11,050 nt of DNA from Marinospirillum sp. (lineage in GTDB: Bacteria; Pseudomonadota; Gammaproteobacteria; Pseudomonadales; Halomonadaceae), in contig NZ_JACUUA010000117.1 in NCBI RefSeq assembly GCF_014859565.1, positions 1 to 11,050 of the forward strand, written 5' to 3'. A model generated the notes under the pieces. The model was not told the DNA's origin. It ran no database searches and saw only the letters and a list, made by a program, of their open reading frames with translations. This document shows, piece after piece, positions 1-9,261 of the stretch. Position 1 is the stretch's first letter, and the number at the start of each line of letters is the position of its first letter. Both the position numbers and the translations under genes were made by a program.

Positions 1-7
1 CTTATAT

Positions 8-31
8 CCCCGCCCGATTGGGCGAGGGTTT
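8..31 (+). terminator. Weak terminator-like hairpin at left edge
   Basis: The core GCCC-GATT-GGGC (12-23) extends outward to roughly 8-27 with one mismatch. It is followed by a short T run and a T-rich stretch further on rather than a proper U-tract. It may end a plus-strand gene lying left of the window. The loop is tight and the stem GC-rich, but the poor T-tract makes this uncertain. Confidence 0.35.
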
Positions 32-83
32 ACGCGGATTTTGCTAAGCTATAACAGGTTAATAAAACCCTTAAGGCGAGTAG

Positions 84-112
84 TGGAAAGCCAAGGGTAT
101 AAGCGGTATATT
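84..112 (+). promoter_or_regulatory. Candidate sigma70 promoter for the 163-972 / aguA pair
   Basis: TGGAAA (84-89, 4/6 to the -35 consensus) is followed by a 17-base spacer and TATATT (107-112, 5/6 to the -10 consensus). This would start transcription near 119, about 45 bases before the ATG at 163. It was found by eye and no operator is recognisable. Confidence 0.35.
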
Positions 113-162
113 CGCAGCATTGTTTTATGCCGGAAATAAGACACCAACCTACGGAATACACC

Positions 163-972
163 ATGATTGCTCTGATTCTACTTGGCATTGTTGTGCTTGT
201 TGCCTTTGTCACCCTGTTTGTGGTTCATCATCGTAAAGCACAGGAAGAAAAACGTGTTCAGCAAGAACGCAAAATTCGTGAAATTGAATCCCAGGCCAAA
301 CGCATAGAACCACTGGTTACACGTATCCGTGCCCATTTGTTGCCCTATGAGTTACGTTCGGCCCTGGCTGAGCGCTGGATTGCCCTGTTACATACCCAGC
401 AGGATGCCGGTGATAAACGCGAGGACTTCCTTAAATATCTGCAAGAAGCCGAAGATACCGTCCGTGAAGTGAAAGCCAACCCCAATCCCAAGGTCGTACC
501 CATCGAAAATCAGCAGAAAGGCCAGGAGGCAATGAATCAGCTGAAAAATGTGCAGTTCCTGATTATGAAAGAGTTCCGAGAAGGACGCTTGAGTGAAACC
601 CGTGGGCAGGAGTTTCTTGCTTCGATACGCCATGCTGCGACCCAGGTGGTGATCGAAATGAACAAATCCCAGGCTGAAGAGCAGATAAAAAATAAAAAAT
701 ACCGTGCTGCGATGATTTATTACCAGAACATCATGAAAGAGCTGAAAAAGTATCGTGGTACCGATCAGGCTCAGTTCAGCAGTGTTTTTAATGAAATACG
801 TGCCACCATGGATCGAATCAAACCTCTGGCTCAGCAGGAACTCAGCAGTGGCCCCAATATGCTGGCAGAAGGCATGAATGAGCTGGAAGAGGAAGAAAAA
901 GAAAACTTCATGTCTGATGTACAGCGGGCGGTGATAGCCAGTAAAGCCAAAGCCAGAAGTCAGGGAGCCTGA
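163..972 (+). CDS. Unrecognised membrane-anchored helical protein, TPR-like segment
   Basis: I do not recognise this 269-residue protein. It opens with a strongly hydrophobic segment (about residues 1-21, [11 protein letters not shown]...) followed by HHRK. This suggests a single N-terminal membrane anchor with the rest in the cytoplasm. Residues about 25-50 are highly charged and probably coiled coil. The remainder looks almost entirely helical. A segment around [21 protein letters not shown] resembles one TPR helix pair, and the C-terminus is acidic then basic. I chose the ATG at 163 because ACGGAA at 151-156 can serve as a weak ribosome-binding site and because it puts the hydrophobic segment at the N-terminus. 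An in-frame ATG at 127 lacks such a site. The stop lies 5 bases before the aguA start, so the two are probably cotranscribed. No catalytic motif is visible; a scaffold role is only a guess. Confidence 0.85.
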   Translation: MIALILLGIVVLVAFVTLFVVHHRKAQEEKRVQQERKIREIESQAKRIEPLVTRIRAHLLPYELRSALAERWIALLHTQQDAGDKREDFLKYLQEAEDTVREVKANPNPKVVPIENQQKGQEAMNQLKNVQFLIMKEFREGRLSETRGQEFLASIRHAATQVVIEMNKSQAEEQIKNKKYRAAMIYYQNIMKELKKYRGTDQAQFSSVFNEIRATMDRIKPLAQQELSSGPNMLAEGMNELEEEEKENFMSDVQRAVIASKAKARSQGA

Positions 973-977
973 GTCCT

Positions 978-2078
978 GTGAAAGCGCCTGCTGATTTTTT
1001 TATGCCCGCCGAGTGGGCAGAACATCATCAGACCTGGATGCTCTGGCCACAACGCCCGGATAGCTGGCGGCTGGGTGGAAAACCAGCACAGGCTGCTTTC
1101 ACCCGTGTAGCACGAGCCATTGCCGAGTTTGAGCCGGTGACTGTGGGTGTGAACGCTGACCAGTATGAAAACGCCTGTAATCGCCTGGAGCACAACAATA
1201 TCCGGGTGGTGGAAATGGCTTCAGATGATGCCTGGGTAAGAGACACTGGGCCGACCTTTGTGGTCAACCACCAGGGTGAAGTGGCGGGCATGGACTGGCA
1301 ATTCAACGCCTGGGGTGGCCTGAACGGTGGGCTGTACTTCCCCTGGCAGCGGGATGATCAGGTGGCTCGCAAGATTTTGCAGATCGAAAAGCTGCGCCGC
1401 ATCCGTACCGAAGGTTTTGTACTGGAAGGGGGTGCCATCCATGTGGATGGTGAAGGCACCCTGCTGACCACCGAAGAATGCCTGCTGAACCCCAATCGCA
1501 ACCCCCATCTGGATCGTTCAGCCATCGAAGCCGAGCTGAGTTATCACCTCGGAGTATCCCGCATCATCTGGTTGCCGGAAGGCCTGTACAACGATGAAAC
1601 CGATGGGCATGTGGATAACTTCTGCTGTTTTATTCGCCCCGGTGAAGTGCTGCTGGCCTGGACTGATGATGAACAAGATCCCAATTACCGGCGTTGCCAG
1701 GCCGCTTACAAGGTACTCAGTGAAAGCCGTGATGCCAGAGGACGCAGTCTGGTGATTCACCTGATGCCGATTCCTTCACCTATCTACGCGACTGCTGAAG
1801 AATGTGAAGGTGTGGATGCCGTAGAAGGCAGTCAACCTCGTAACCCTGGCATCCGTCTGGCGGGCAGCTACATCAACTTCCTGATCGTCAACGGTGGCAT
1901 TATTGCTCCCGCTTTTGATGTACCGGAAGACCTTGCCGCTGAAGAAATCCTGCGTCAGTTGTTCCCCGATCGTCGTGTGGTCATGCTACCGGGACGGGAA
2001 ATCCTGCTCGGCGGCGGCAACATCCACTGCATTACCCAGCAACAACCCGCACCCCTCACCGCAGGGCGCTTTGCCTGA
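978..2078 (+). CDS. aguA: Agmatine deiminase
   Basis: It hydrolyses agmatine to N-carbamoylputrescine and ammonia in the cytoplasm, a step of arginine-derived putrescine synthesis or agmatine use. At 366 residues it is full length for the family (about 365-370). Visible motifs are MPAEW near residue 9, WVRDTGPTF at W86-R88-D89, DGHVDN with H211 and D213, and the C-terminal [11 protein letters not shown] with the catalytic cysteine at C351. These fit the guanidino-group-modifying (peptidyl-arginine-deiminase-like) fold. The start is GTG at 978. A GGGAG at 963-967 precedes it, and residues upstream of MPAEW are normal in homologues, so the internal ATG at 1002 is less likely. It follows the unrecognised membrane protein by 5 bases. 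Its partner aguB is convergent and ends 24 bases away, which is unlike the agu operons I know from Pseudomonas. Confidence 0.96.
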   Translation: MKAPADFFMPAEWAEHHQTWMLWPQRPDSWRLGGKPAQAAFTRVARAIAEFEPVTVGVNADQYENACNRLEHNNIRVVEMASDDAWVRDTGPTFVVNHQGEVAGMDWQFNAWGGLNGGLYFPWQRDDQVARKILQIEKLRRIRTEGFVLEGGAIHVDGEGTLLTTEECLLNPNRNPHLDRSAIEAELSYHLGVSRIIWLPEGLYNDETDGHVDNFCCFIRPGEVLLAWTDDEQDPNYRRCQAAYKVLSESRDARGRSLVIHLMPIPSPIYATAEECEGVDAVEGSQPRNPGIRLAGSYINFLIVNGGIIAPAFDVPEDLAAEEILRQLFPDRRVVMLPGREILLGGGNIHCITQQQPAPLTAGRFA

Positions 2079-2102
2079 GATAGTGCGTTACTGGTTGTTT
2101 GT

Positions 2103-2990
2103 TCAGCCGTTGTTTCCGGTCGCGCCATCCTTGCACATGAGTAGCTTGTAACGATCAGGTCGGCGGTCACGGAATACTCCCCAGCTCTGGCGGGTGAAGG
2201 CCAGTGCATCCAAGTCAAAAGCCTGTACCAATACACCTTCCTGCTGGCGATCCAGTTCAGCCACCTTGGCACCAAAACCATCAGTGATGAAAGACGAGCC
2301 GTAGAAGGTGATCTGCCAGTCATCTTCCTGTTCCACACCCACCCGATTGGAAACAACCACCGGGGTGAGGTTGGCAGCGGCATGGCCTTGTTGGGTACGT
2401 TGCCAGTGGTCGCAGCTATCGAGGGTGGGATCATGGGGTTCACTGCCGATGGCGGTGGGGTAGAAGATGATTTCAGCGCCCTGCAGCGCCAGCGCCCGCG
2501 CCGTTTCCGGGAACCACTGATCCCAGCAGATGCCCAGCCCGATGCGGGCATAACGGGTCTCCCAGACCTGAAAACCGGTGTCACCCGGTGAAAAGTAGAA
2601 TTTTTCACTGTAACCGGGGCCGTCGGGGATGTGGGTCTTGCGGTAGCGATTGGGGTGCAGGCTGCCATCCGCATCAATCATCACCACAGTGTTAAAGCGC
2701 ACCTGTCCGGCCAGTTCATAAAAGCAGATCGGCAGCACCACCTGAAGTTCTGCCGCCAGCTTTTGAAAATGCGCCACTGCCGGATTCTGCTCCAGCGGAG
2801 TGGCCAGTTTCAGGTAGTCGTATTTCTGCTTCTGGCAGAAGTAGGGGGTTTCAAACAGTTCCTGCAGCAGGATGATCTGGGCACCCTGAGCTGCTGCCTG
2901 ACGCACCAGCTGTTCAGCCTTTTGAATGTTGCTCTGGCGATCCGTGGAGCAGGCCATCTGGGTGGCGGCAACAGTGACGGTACGCGGCAT
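2103..2990 (-). CDS. aguB: N-carbamoylputrescine amidase
   Basis: It hydrolyses N-carbamoylputrescine to putrescine, CO2 and ammonia, the step after AguA. It belongs to the nitrilase/C-N hydrolase superfamily, with the Glu-Lys-Cys triad visible as E44 (LLQELFETPYF), K118 (RKTHIPDGPGY) and C155 (GICWDQWFPE). The 295-residue length and the FETPYF and HIPDGPGY signatures match AguB rather than a general nitrilase. The ATG at 2990 is chosen because AGGAG (2999-3003 on the minus strand) sits 8 bases before it. An in-frame TTG at 2996 would be only 2 bases from that site. The copA stop lies 15 bases upstream, so aguB is probably read with copZ-copA. It converges on aguA with no visible terminator between them. 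Confidence 0.96.
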   Translation of the reverse strand: MPRTVTVAATQMACSTDRQSNIQKAEQLVRQAAAQGAQIILLQELFETPYFCQKQKYDYLKLATPLEQNPAVAHFQKLAAELQVVLPICFYELAGQVRFNTVVMIDADGSLHPNRYRKTHIPDGPGYSEKFYFSPGDTGFQVWETRYARIGLGICWDQWFPETARALALQGAEIIFYPTAIGSEPHDPTLDSCDHWQRTQQGHAAANLTPVVVSNRVGVEQEDDWQITFYGSSFITDGFGAKVAELDRQQEGVLVQAFDLDALAFTRQSWGVFRDRRPDRYKLLMCKDGATGNNG

Positions 2991-3005
2991 GGACAAAACT
3001 CCTGA

Positions 3006-5234
3006 TCAGATTTTCTGGAAACGCAGACGGTTGGCATTGCTGACTACAGTGACTGAGGACAACGCCATGGCGGCAGCGGCAAAAGCCGGATTCATCAACC
3101 AGCCGGTGAGCGGGAAAAGCACCCCGGCGGCCAGCGGAATGCCCAGGGTGTTGTAGATAAAGGCACCAAACAGGTTCTGGTAGATGTTGCGCAGGGTGGC
3201 GCGGGAAATCAGCATGGCATCGGCCACGCCGTGCAGTGAACCCCGCATCAGTGTCAGGTCGGCACTTTCGATGGCTATGTCGGTGCCGGTGCCAATGGCA
3301 AATCCAACGTTGGCCTGTGCCAGCGCCGGGGCATCATTAATGCCGTCACCCACCATGCCCACCCGTAAACCTTGATCCTGCAATTCACGCACCTTGCTGG
3401 CCTTCTGATCCGGGCGTACTTCGGCAAAAATCTCAGTGATACCGACCTGTTTTGCCACGGCCTCAGCGGTGCGCTGGCTGTCGCCAGTTAACATCACCAC
3501 TCTTACCCCCGCCTTTTGCAGGCGTTGGATGGCCGCAGCAGAATCCGCCTTGATCGGGTCAGCAATACCCAGCACTGCTTCTACCTGCCCATCCACTGCC
3601 AGCAGTACAGCGGTATAACCCTGATCAGCCATGCCAAGGCGCTGGTTTTCGATGGATTCATCCAGTGTGACACCCTGTTCCTGCATCAGTGACAGGTTGC
3701 CCACCAGCCAGGTCTGGTTGTTGATCTGTCCACGGATGCCTTGGCCGGAAAGAATTTCCGGAGTTTCAGTGGCGGGTAATGTCAGTTCACGTTCTTTGGC
3801 AGCCAAAAGAATGGCGGCAGCCAACGGATGCTCCGAGGCCTGCTCCAGTGAAGCCAGCAGTGCCAGCAGTTCATCATCCGACAGGGTGCTGGCGCTGGAA
3901 GTGTTAAAGCGCTCCAGCGCCACCAGTGAAGGTTTGCCTTCGGTGATGGTGCCAGTTTTATCAAGGATTACCGCATCCAGTCGGGAGGATTCCTGCAGGG
4001 CATCACCCCGGCGGATTAATACACCTTTTTCTGCGGCACGTCCCACACCCACCATGATGGACATGGGTGTTGCTAATCCCAGTGCACAGGGGCAGGCAAT
4101 CACCAGTACCGTCATGGCGGTAACCAGTGCATAAGCTGAGCTGGGTTCCGGGCCATAAAGCCACCAGACAGTGGCGGTCAGGATGGCAATCAGGATCACC
4201 ACCGGTACAAACACACCACTGATTTTGTCGGCCAGTCGCCCGATGGCGGGTTTGGCGTTTTGTGCCTGACGCACCTGTTGAATGATCTGAGCCAGCGCGG
4301 TGTCTTCCCCGACTTTGCGCACTCGCATTTTGATACTGGCACTCTGGTTCACTGTCCCAGCGGACAACCATTCCCCCTTGGTTTTACTGACTGCGGCAGG
4401 TTCACCGGTCAGCATGGATTCATCCACTCGGGTTTCACCTTCAGCCACAATACCATCCACTGGGATACGTTCGCCGGGGCGTACACGCAGTAGATCACTG
4501 GGCTGAATGGAGGCCAGGCGCATTTCTATTTCTTCCCCTTCCGGGGTAATCAGGCGGGCAGTATCCGGTTGTAATTGCATCAGGCTGCGAATGGCCTGAC
4601 TGGCTTGCCCTCGCGCGCGGGTTTCCAGTGCATGTCCCAGATTCACCAGGCCAATGATAAAAGCGGCAGCTTCATAATAAACATGCCGACCTTCCATCGG
4701 CACCATTTCCGGCCAGAGCACGATCAGGGTGGAGTAGATCCAGGCAGAGGCGGTACCAATGGCAATCAAGGTATCCATGGTGGCATGGCGGTTTTTTAAA
4801 GCCGACCAGGCACCAGTGAAAAAATGACTGCCGGAATAAACCATGGCAAATAGCGTTGCCAGACCTATCAGTCCCCAGAGTAGCTGTGCATCTTCAACCA
4901 TCGGCAGGTGCCCGGTGAACATGAGCAGCATCTGCGGCACACCAATTGCCAGTGCCACCCAGGTGCGTTGCCAGGCTTGTTTTAATGCTTGGGCTTCTTC
5001 GGCCTGACGTTCGTCTTCGCCGTAATCAGCACCCATGGGGGTGGCATTAAAACCGGCAGATTCTATCGCTTTAACCAGCAGGGAAACATCCACCTCACCG
5101 CTGACTTCAGCACTGCGATCCGGCAGGTTCACACTGACTTGTTCCACTCCGGGAACCTTGTTCAGGGCTTCATCAATACTGGAAACACAAGCTGCACAAC
5201 GCATACCGCGTAATGCCAGGCGGGTGGTGGACAT
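3006..5234 (-). CDS. copA: Cu(I)-exporting P1B-type ATPase
   Basis: It pumps Cu(I) (or Ag(I)) out of the cytoplasm across the inner membrane using ATP. In its 742 residues the order is: one N-terminal heavy-metal-associated domain with GMRCAAC (C13, C16); paired hydrophobic helices; the actuator loop with TGEP (T276-P279); the membrane CPC motif (C381-P382-C383, CPCALGLATP); the phosphorylation site DKTGT (D425); the nucleotide-binding SEHP motif (H469-P470); and the hinge GDGINDAP (from G629). YN in helix 7 (IYNTLG) and MALSS in helix 8 are the CopA-type copper signatures. The start is the ATG at 5234, with GGGAG just upstream and 13 bases after the copZ stop. The frame is open to 5282 but that extension overlaps copZ. 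It has one metal-binding domain where E. coli CopA has two. Confidence 0.96.
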   Translation of the reverse strand: MSTTRLALRGMRCAACVSSIDEALNKVPGVEQVSVNLPDRSAEVSGEVDVSLLVKAIESAGFNATPMGADYGEDERQAEEAQALKQAWQRTWVALAIGVPQMLLMFTGHLPMVEDAQLLWGLIGLATLFAMVYSGSHFFTGAWSALKNRHATMDTLIAIGTASAWIYSTLIVLWPEMVPMEGRHVYYEAAAFIIGLVNLGHALETRARGQASQAIRSLMQLQPDTARLITPEGEEIEMRLASIQPSDLLRVRPGERIPVDGIVAEGETRVDESMLTGEPAAVSKTKGEWLSAGTVNQSASIKMRVRKVGEDTALAQIIQQVRQAQNAKPAIGRLADKISGVFVPVVILIAILTATVWWLYGPEPSSAYALVTAMTVLVIACPCALGLATPMSIMVGVGRAAEKGVLIRRGDALQESSRLDAVILDKTGTITEGKPSLVALERFNTSSASTLSDDELLALLASLEQASEHPLAAAILLAAKERELTLPATETPEILSGQGIRGQINNQTWLVGNLSLMQEQGVTLDESIENQRLGMADQGYTAVLLAVDGQVEAVLGIADPIKADSAAAIQRLQKAGVRVVMLTGDSQRTAEAVAKQVGITEIFAEVRPDQKASKVRELQDQGLRVGMVGDGINDAPALAQANVGFAIGTGTDIAIESADLTLMRGSLHGVADAMLISRATLRNIYQNLFGAFIYNTLGIPLAAGVLFPLTGWLMNPAFAAAAMALSSVTVVSNANRLRFQKI

Positions 5235-5247
5235 GGTAACTCCCAAT

Positions 5248-5445
5248 TTATGCGGTTTCTGCTTCAAAACCCAGGTTTTCAATCACTTCGATGGCCTGTT
5301 CAGCCGTGAGGTTCCCTTCGACGCGGGCAGATGTCTGGGTGACTTCCACTTCGTTAACACTTTCCAGTGTCATCAGCGCTTCAGTGACCTTGTTAACACA
5401 GCCGTTACAGGTGAGTCCCATGAGTTTTAATTCCAATGCTGGCAT
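5248..5445 (-). CDS. copZ: CopZ-like copper chaperone (heavy-metal-associated domain)
   Basis: This 65-residue protein is a single ferredoxin-like HMA domain. The metal loop is GLTCNGC, with C13 and C16 binding Cu(I), and the typical NLGFEAE end follows. It probably delivers cytoplasmic Cu(I) to CopA, the next gene 13 bases downstream. The usual methionine before the first cysteine (GMTCxxC) is replaced by leucine, L11. The start has a good site, GGAG 7 bases before the ATG. The 44-base gap after ygfZ holds no terminator that I can see and no recognisable CueR-type operator. It could equally be called a generic heavy-metal-binding protein, but the neighbour favours copper. Confidence 0.9.
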   Translation of the reverse strand: MPALELKLMGLTCNGCVNKVTEALMTLESVNEVEVTQTSARVEGNLTAEQAIEVIENLGFEAETA

Positions 5446-5489
5446 TTTTCGTACTCCAGTTGAGGTTATTTAAAGATTTTTGTGGATGT

Positions 5490-6461
5490 TCAGGCCGCTT
5501 CAAACGGGGTGTTGCGGCGAGATTCTGGATCATAAGGCAAGTCTAACAGATTGATTTTAAACCTTTGCCCGTTACTTTCGGCATACAAGGTGGACTGATC
5601 TTCCACTGCCTTGATATTAATCACAGCCAGAGCCTGCATTTCGCCCTGCTGACTGGTGGCAATCAACAAGAGTTCACCCAGGTTTTTGCCTTCTTCATCC
5701 AGCAGTGCAGCAGGCAGGGTCAGTTCAGTGGATGGCAGCTGTACCCGAAACAGGCGTTTTTTAACCTGGCCGCGATACTGGGCACGCGCCACAATTTCCT
5801 GCCCGATGTAACAGCCTTTTTTAAAACTGATGGCGCCCAGTGCCTGAAAATTTAACATCTGGGGTAAATACTGATCACTTAAAGCCAGGTCGACTGGAAC
5901 ACGACCGATTTCTATATCCAGCAGATTCCAGTCATTAGTGGATGCGGCCTGGGTGCTCTGCTGCAGTTGTTGCTGGATTGCTGCAAAGTCTGTGGTTTCA
6001 CGCTTCAGCAGCAACAAACCCCGCGCCCTGGAGCCAGGCAGCTGTAATAACAAAGTTTGTTCATTGGTGCTCTGGCTGTAGAGGGTAGCAGGCCAGCCGC
6101 CCAGCACTTCAGCTGCCAAGGCCGGTAGCCCATCACCCGACAATCCCAGCAGTTGATAGTTAGCAGTGGTATCCACCAGGCGGGTTTTGAAAAAGGGTTC
6201 AAATTTTTTCAGGTGGTTGTGTACCAGCGGCAGAGTGTCTGCAGGCAAAATCAAGGCCAGATGATCCGCTGCAAAGGCCACCAGATCAAAGCTACTGATC
6301 ACACGCCCTTTAAGGCTGCACAAAAGCCCCGGTAAGGCTTGTTGTGGTGACAGCAAACGCAGGTCAGCAGTGATCTGACCCTGCAGCAGTTTATCCGGCT
6401 GGCCACCCTGTAGCTCCAGAACAGCCAGATGATTCAGTGGAACATGATGGACTTGTGACAT
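5490..6461 (-). CDS. ygfZ: YgfZ, folate-binding Fe-S cluster assembly/repair protein
   Basis: The 323-residue protein belongs to the YgfZ/GcvT family. The diagnostic motif KGCYIGQE is present at K215-E222, with the conserved C217. It is followed by the family's ARAQYRGQVKKRLFRV stretch and a C-terminal barrel-like segment. In E. coli YgfZ acts with tetrahydrofolate to sustain certain Fe-S enzymes such as MiaB, and it is not an aminomethyltransferase. It has a candidate promoter upstream (6501-6529) and starts at the ATG at 6461 behind a modest AGG about 9 bases before. Copper genes follow after 44 bases, so transcription may continue into copZ. AcnB, an Fe-S enzyme, lies upstream but ends in a strong terminator. 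Confidence 0.93.
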   Translation of the reverse strand: MSQVHHVPLNHLAVLELQGGQPDKLLQGQITADLRLLSPQQALPGLLCSLKGRVISSFDLVAFAADHLALILPADTLPLVHNHLKKFEPFFKTRLVDTTANYQLLGLSGDGLPALAAEVLGGWPATLYSQSTNEQTLLLQLPGSRARGLLLLKRETTDFAAIQQQLQQSTQAASTNDWNLLDIEIGRVPVDLALSDQYLPQMLNFQALGAISFKKGCYIGQEIVARAQYRGQVKKRLFRVQLPSTELTLPAALLDEEGKNLGELLLIATSQQGEMQALAVINIKAVEDQSTLYAESNGQRFKINLLDLPYDPESRRNTPFEAA

Positions 6462-6500
6462 GATGAATAACCTGTGGTTTATTGCAACGTACCAGTAGAT

Positions 6501-6529
6501 ATTAAAACCCAGTAATCTGCATCAGTCAG
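6501..6529 (-). promoter_or_regulatory. Candidate sigma70 promoter for ygfZ
   Basis: Read on the minus strand, CTGACT (6524-6529, 4/6) is followed by a 17-base spacer and TTTAAT (6501-6506, 5/6). Transcription would start near 6494, about 33 bases before the ygfZ ATG. It sits between the acnB terminator and ygfZ, where a promoter is expected. Confidence 0.45.
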
Positions 6530-6546
6530 CATAGGGATGCAAGCAT

Positions 6547-6573
6547 AAAAAAACCCCGCCGTAGCGGGGTTTT
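6547..6573 (-). terminator. Strong Rho-independent terminator of acnB
   Basis: Perfect 6-bp GC stem CCCCGC / GCGGGG (6554-6559 and 6564-6569) with a 4-base loop, flanked by A7 on the left and T4 on the right. Read on the minus strand the hairpin is followed by seven T, the ideal orientation to end acnB, whose stop is at 6594. It could work weakly in the other direction too, but no plus-strand gene ends here. Confidence 0.92.
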
Positions 6574-6593
6574 GTTTCGTCCGAAGACTGGTT

Positions 6594-9194
6594 TCAGGAT
6601 TCCTGAGCGACCGGAATCACTGAAGAGGCTGCTTTCTGGTACTCAGCAATCTGATCAAAGTTCAGATAGCGGTACACATCACTAGCCATGGTGTTGATGG
6701 TGGCAGCGTATTGCATGTACTCAGCGGTGGTTGGCAGTTTGCCCAGAATGGAGGCAACCGCAGCCAGTTCGGCAGAGGCCAGGAATACATCAGCACCGTC
6801 ACCCAGACGGTTCGGGAAGTTACGGGTCGAGGTGGATACCGCAGTAGACTTGGCTGCGATACGCGCCTGGTTACCCATGCACAGTGAACAACCCGGCATT
6901 TCCATACGGGCACCGGCTTTGCCGTAGATGCCGTAGTAGCCTTCTTCGGTCAGCTGGTGCTGATCCATTTTGGTTGGCGGAGCCAGCCACAGGCGAGTCG
7001 GGATGGAACCCTTGTGCTTCTCAAGCAGTTTACCAGCGGCACGGAAGTGACCAATGTTGGTCATGCACGAACCAATGAACACTTCGTCGATCTTGCGACC
7101 GGCAACGTCAGACAGGGTGCGGGCATCATCAGGATCGTTCGGAGCACAAAGAATAGGCTCTTTGATTTCGTTCAGATCAATTTCAATGATGGTGGCGTAT
7201 TCTGCATCTTTATCTGCACGCATCAGCTGCGGGTTAGCCAGCCAGTCTTCCATCGCCTTGGCGCGACGCTCCAGAGTACGGGGGTCACCGTAACCGTTGG
7301 CAATCATCCAGCGCAGCAGGGTGATGTTGGACTTCAGGTATTCAGCCACAGACTCTTCGGACAGGGTGATGGTACAACCGGCAGCAGAGCGCTCGGCAGA
7401 AGCATCAGACAGTTCAAAAGCCTGTTCAGCAGTCAGGTGTTCCAGACCTTCGATTTCCAGTACACGACCGGAGAAGATGTTCTTCTTGCCTTTCTTCTCA
7501 ACAGTCAGGTGACCGTCTTTGATCGCCTGGTAAGGAATGGCATGAACCAGATCACGCAGGGTGATACCGGGCTGCATTTCGCCTTTGAAGCGAACCAGTA
7601 CCGACTCAGGCATATCCAGAGGCATGACACCCGTGGCTGCTGCGAAGGCCACCAGACCTGAACCGGCAGGGAAAGAAATACCCAGTGGGAAACGGGTGTG
7701 AGAGTCACCACCCGTACCTACAGTGTCAGGCAGCAGCATACGGTTCAGCCAAGAATGGATGATGCCGTCACCGGGGCGCAGAGACACACCACCACGGTTC
7801 ATGATGAAGTCTGGCAGTGTATGATGAGTGTTCACGTCAATGGGCTTGGGATAAGCAGCCGTGTGGCAGAAAGACTGCATCACCAGATCCGCAGAGAAGC
7901 CCAGGCAAGCCAGGTCTTTCAGTTCGTCACGGGTCATTGGCCCCGTGGTGTCCTGAGAGCCAACAGTGGTCATTTTGGGCTCACAGTAAGTACCGGGGCG
8001 AACACCGGCCACGCCACAAGCTTTACCCACCATTTTCTGAGCCAGGGTATAACCCTTGCTAGTATCAGCAGGCTGATCAGGCTTTTTGAAGGTGTCACAT
8101 GGACCCAGACCCAGTTCAGCACGGGCTTTTTCAGTCAGACCGCGACCAATGATCAACGGAATACGACCACCGGCACGAACTTCATCCAGCAACACCTGAG
8201 TTTTTAATTCAAAAGTAGAGATGACTTCGTCGGTGCCGTGTTTGCAAACTTTACCTTCGTAGGGGTAAACATCAATGATGTCACCCATATTCAGGTTGTC
8301 GACCGGCATTTCGATTGGCAGGGCACCAGCATCTTCCATGGTGTTGTAGAAGATTGGAGCAATTTTGGAGCCGAAGCAGAAACCACCGGCACGCTTGTTG
8401 GGTACGTTCGGGATGTCGTCACCGAAGAACCACAATACAGAGTTGGTGGCAGACTTACGGGAAGAACCCGTACCAACAACGTCACCCACGTAGGCAACTG
8501 GGAAACCCTTGGCTTTAACAGCTTCGATCTGCTTCAGTGGACCAGTCACACCGGGTTCAACCGGCTCAATGCCGTCACGAGCCATTTTCAGCATCGCATT
8601 GGCGTGCAGTGGCATATCAGGACGTGACCAGGCATCGGGAGCTGGAGACAGGTCATCAGTGTTGGTTTCGCCAGGCACTTTAAAAACGGCCAGAGAGATT
8701 TTTTCGGCCAGTGCGGGACGATTGGTGAACCACTCAGCATCAGCCCAGGACTTCATTACTGCCTTGGCGTTTTCGTTGCCTTCTTTGGCCTTGTCAGCCA
8801 CGTCGTGGAAGGCATCAAACATCAGCAGGGTGGATTTCAGCTGCTCACCTGCCAGTTCGCCCAGTTCATCGTGATCCAGCAGATCAACCAGAGTGACGAT
8901 GTTGTAACCACCCTGCATGGTGCCCAGCAGTTTAACTGCCTGTTCAGCATTGATCAGCGGGGAGGAGCTTTCGCCCTTGGCTACGGAAGCCAGAAAACCG
9001 GCTTTAACATAAGCCGCTTCGTCCACGCCTGGTGGTACACGGTTGGTAATCAGATCAACCAGAAACTCTTCTTCACCTTGAGGTGGGTTTTTCAGCAGAT
9101 CAACCAGAGCTGCGGTTTGGTCTGCATTAAGAGCTTGGGGTGGGACGCCTTCCAGCGCGCGTTCTTCAACATGTTTGCGGTAAGCTTCTAGCAC
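6594..9194 (-). CDS. acnB: Aconitate hydratase B
   Basis: It interconverts citrate and isocitrate in the TCA cycle (and handles 2-methyl-cis-aconitate in many bacteria), using a [4Fe-4S] cluster in the cytoplasm. At 866 residues it is full length. Domain order is that of AcnB: an N-terminal HEAT-like helical domain (about 1-160), the swivel domain with [16 protein letters not shown], then the large cluster-binding region. The cluster cysteines are C710 (GSCMTNIG), C769 and C772 (GCSLCMGNQ), the same numbers as in E. coli AcnB. The start is GTG, chosen because [13 protein letters not shown] matches the E. coli N-terminus and GAGGG (minus strand, about 9203-9208) sits about 9 bases before. It has its own candidate promoter and a leader inverted repeat, and ends in the terminator at 6547-6573. 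It appears monocistronic. Confidence 0.98.
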   Translation of the reverse strand: MLEAYRKHVEERALEGVPPQALNADQTAALVDLLKNPPQGEEEFLVDLITNRVPPGVDEAAYVKAGFLASVAKGESSSPLINAEQAVKLLGTMQGGYNIVTLVDLLDHDELGELAGEQLKSTLLMFDAFHDVADKAKEGNENAKAVMKSWADAEWFTNRPALAEKISLAVFKVPGETNTDDLSPAPDAWSRPDMPLHANAMLKMARDGIEPVEPGVTGPLKQIEAVKAKGFPVAYVGDVVGTGSSRKSATNSVLWFFGDDIPNVPNKRAGGFCFGSKIAPIFYNTMEDAGALPIEMPVDNLNMGDIIDVYPYEGKVCKHGTDEVISTFELKTQVLLDEVRAGGRIPLIIGRGLTEKARAELGLGPCDTFKKPDQPADTSKGYTLAQKMVGKACGVAGVRPGTYCEPKMTTVGSQDTTGPMTRDELKDLACLGFSADLVMQSFCHTAAYPKPIDVNTHHTLPDFIMNRGGVSLRPGDGIIHSWLNRMLLPDTVGTGGDSHTRFPLGISFPAGSGLVAFAAATGVMPLDMPESVLVRFKGEMQPGITLRDLVHAIPYQAIKDGHLTVEKKGKKNIFSGRVLEIEGLEHLTAEQAFELSDASAERSAAGCTITLSEESVAEYLKSNITLLRWMIANGYGDPRTLERRAKAMEDWLANPQLMRADKDAEYATIIEIDLNEIKEPILCAPNDPDDARTLSDVAGRKIDEVFIGSCMTNIGHFRAAGKLLEKHKGSIPTRLWLAPPTKMDQHQLTEEGYYGIYGKAGARMEMPGCSLCMGNQARIAAKSTAVSTSTRNFPNRLGDGADVFLASAELAAVASILGKLPTTAEYMQYAATINTMASDVYRYLNFDQIAEYQKAASSVIPVAQES

Positions 9195-9261
9195 GGTTTT
9201 ATACCCTCATCTGTTAGCGCTTCGATCGACTGCAAAAAATCCTGTCTTTTTAATCAAAGCA

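Noticed and set aside
127..162. Earlier ATG for the first gene
   Set aside because: No ribosome-binding site precedes it, and the added residues are not hydrophobic while the anchor begins at the ATG at 163.
2079..2102. Bidirectional terminator between aguA and aguB
   Set aside because: No stem-loop with a T-tract can be drawn in these bases.
1955..2677. 240-codon open frame overlapping aguB on the same strand
   Set aside because: It is a shifted frame of the nitrilase-family gene, low in complexity and rich in Arg, Ser and Pro, with no domain resemblance.
5235..5282. Extended 16-residue N-terminus of copA
   Set aside because: It would overlap the copZ end; the ATG at 5234 has a good ribosome-binding site and places the HMA domain normally.
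6957..7661. Long open frame antisense to acnB (234 codons)
   Set aside because: It lies opposite the conserved cluster-binding half of AcnB, shows no recognisable domain, and is explained by the codon bias of the real gene.
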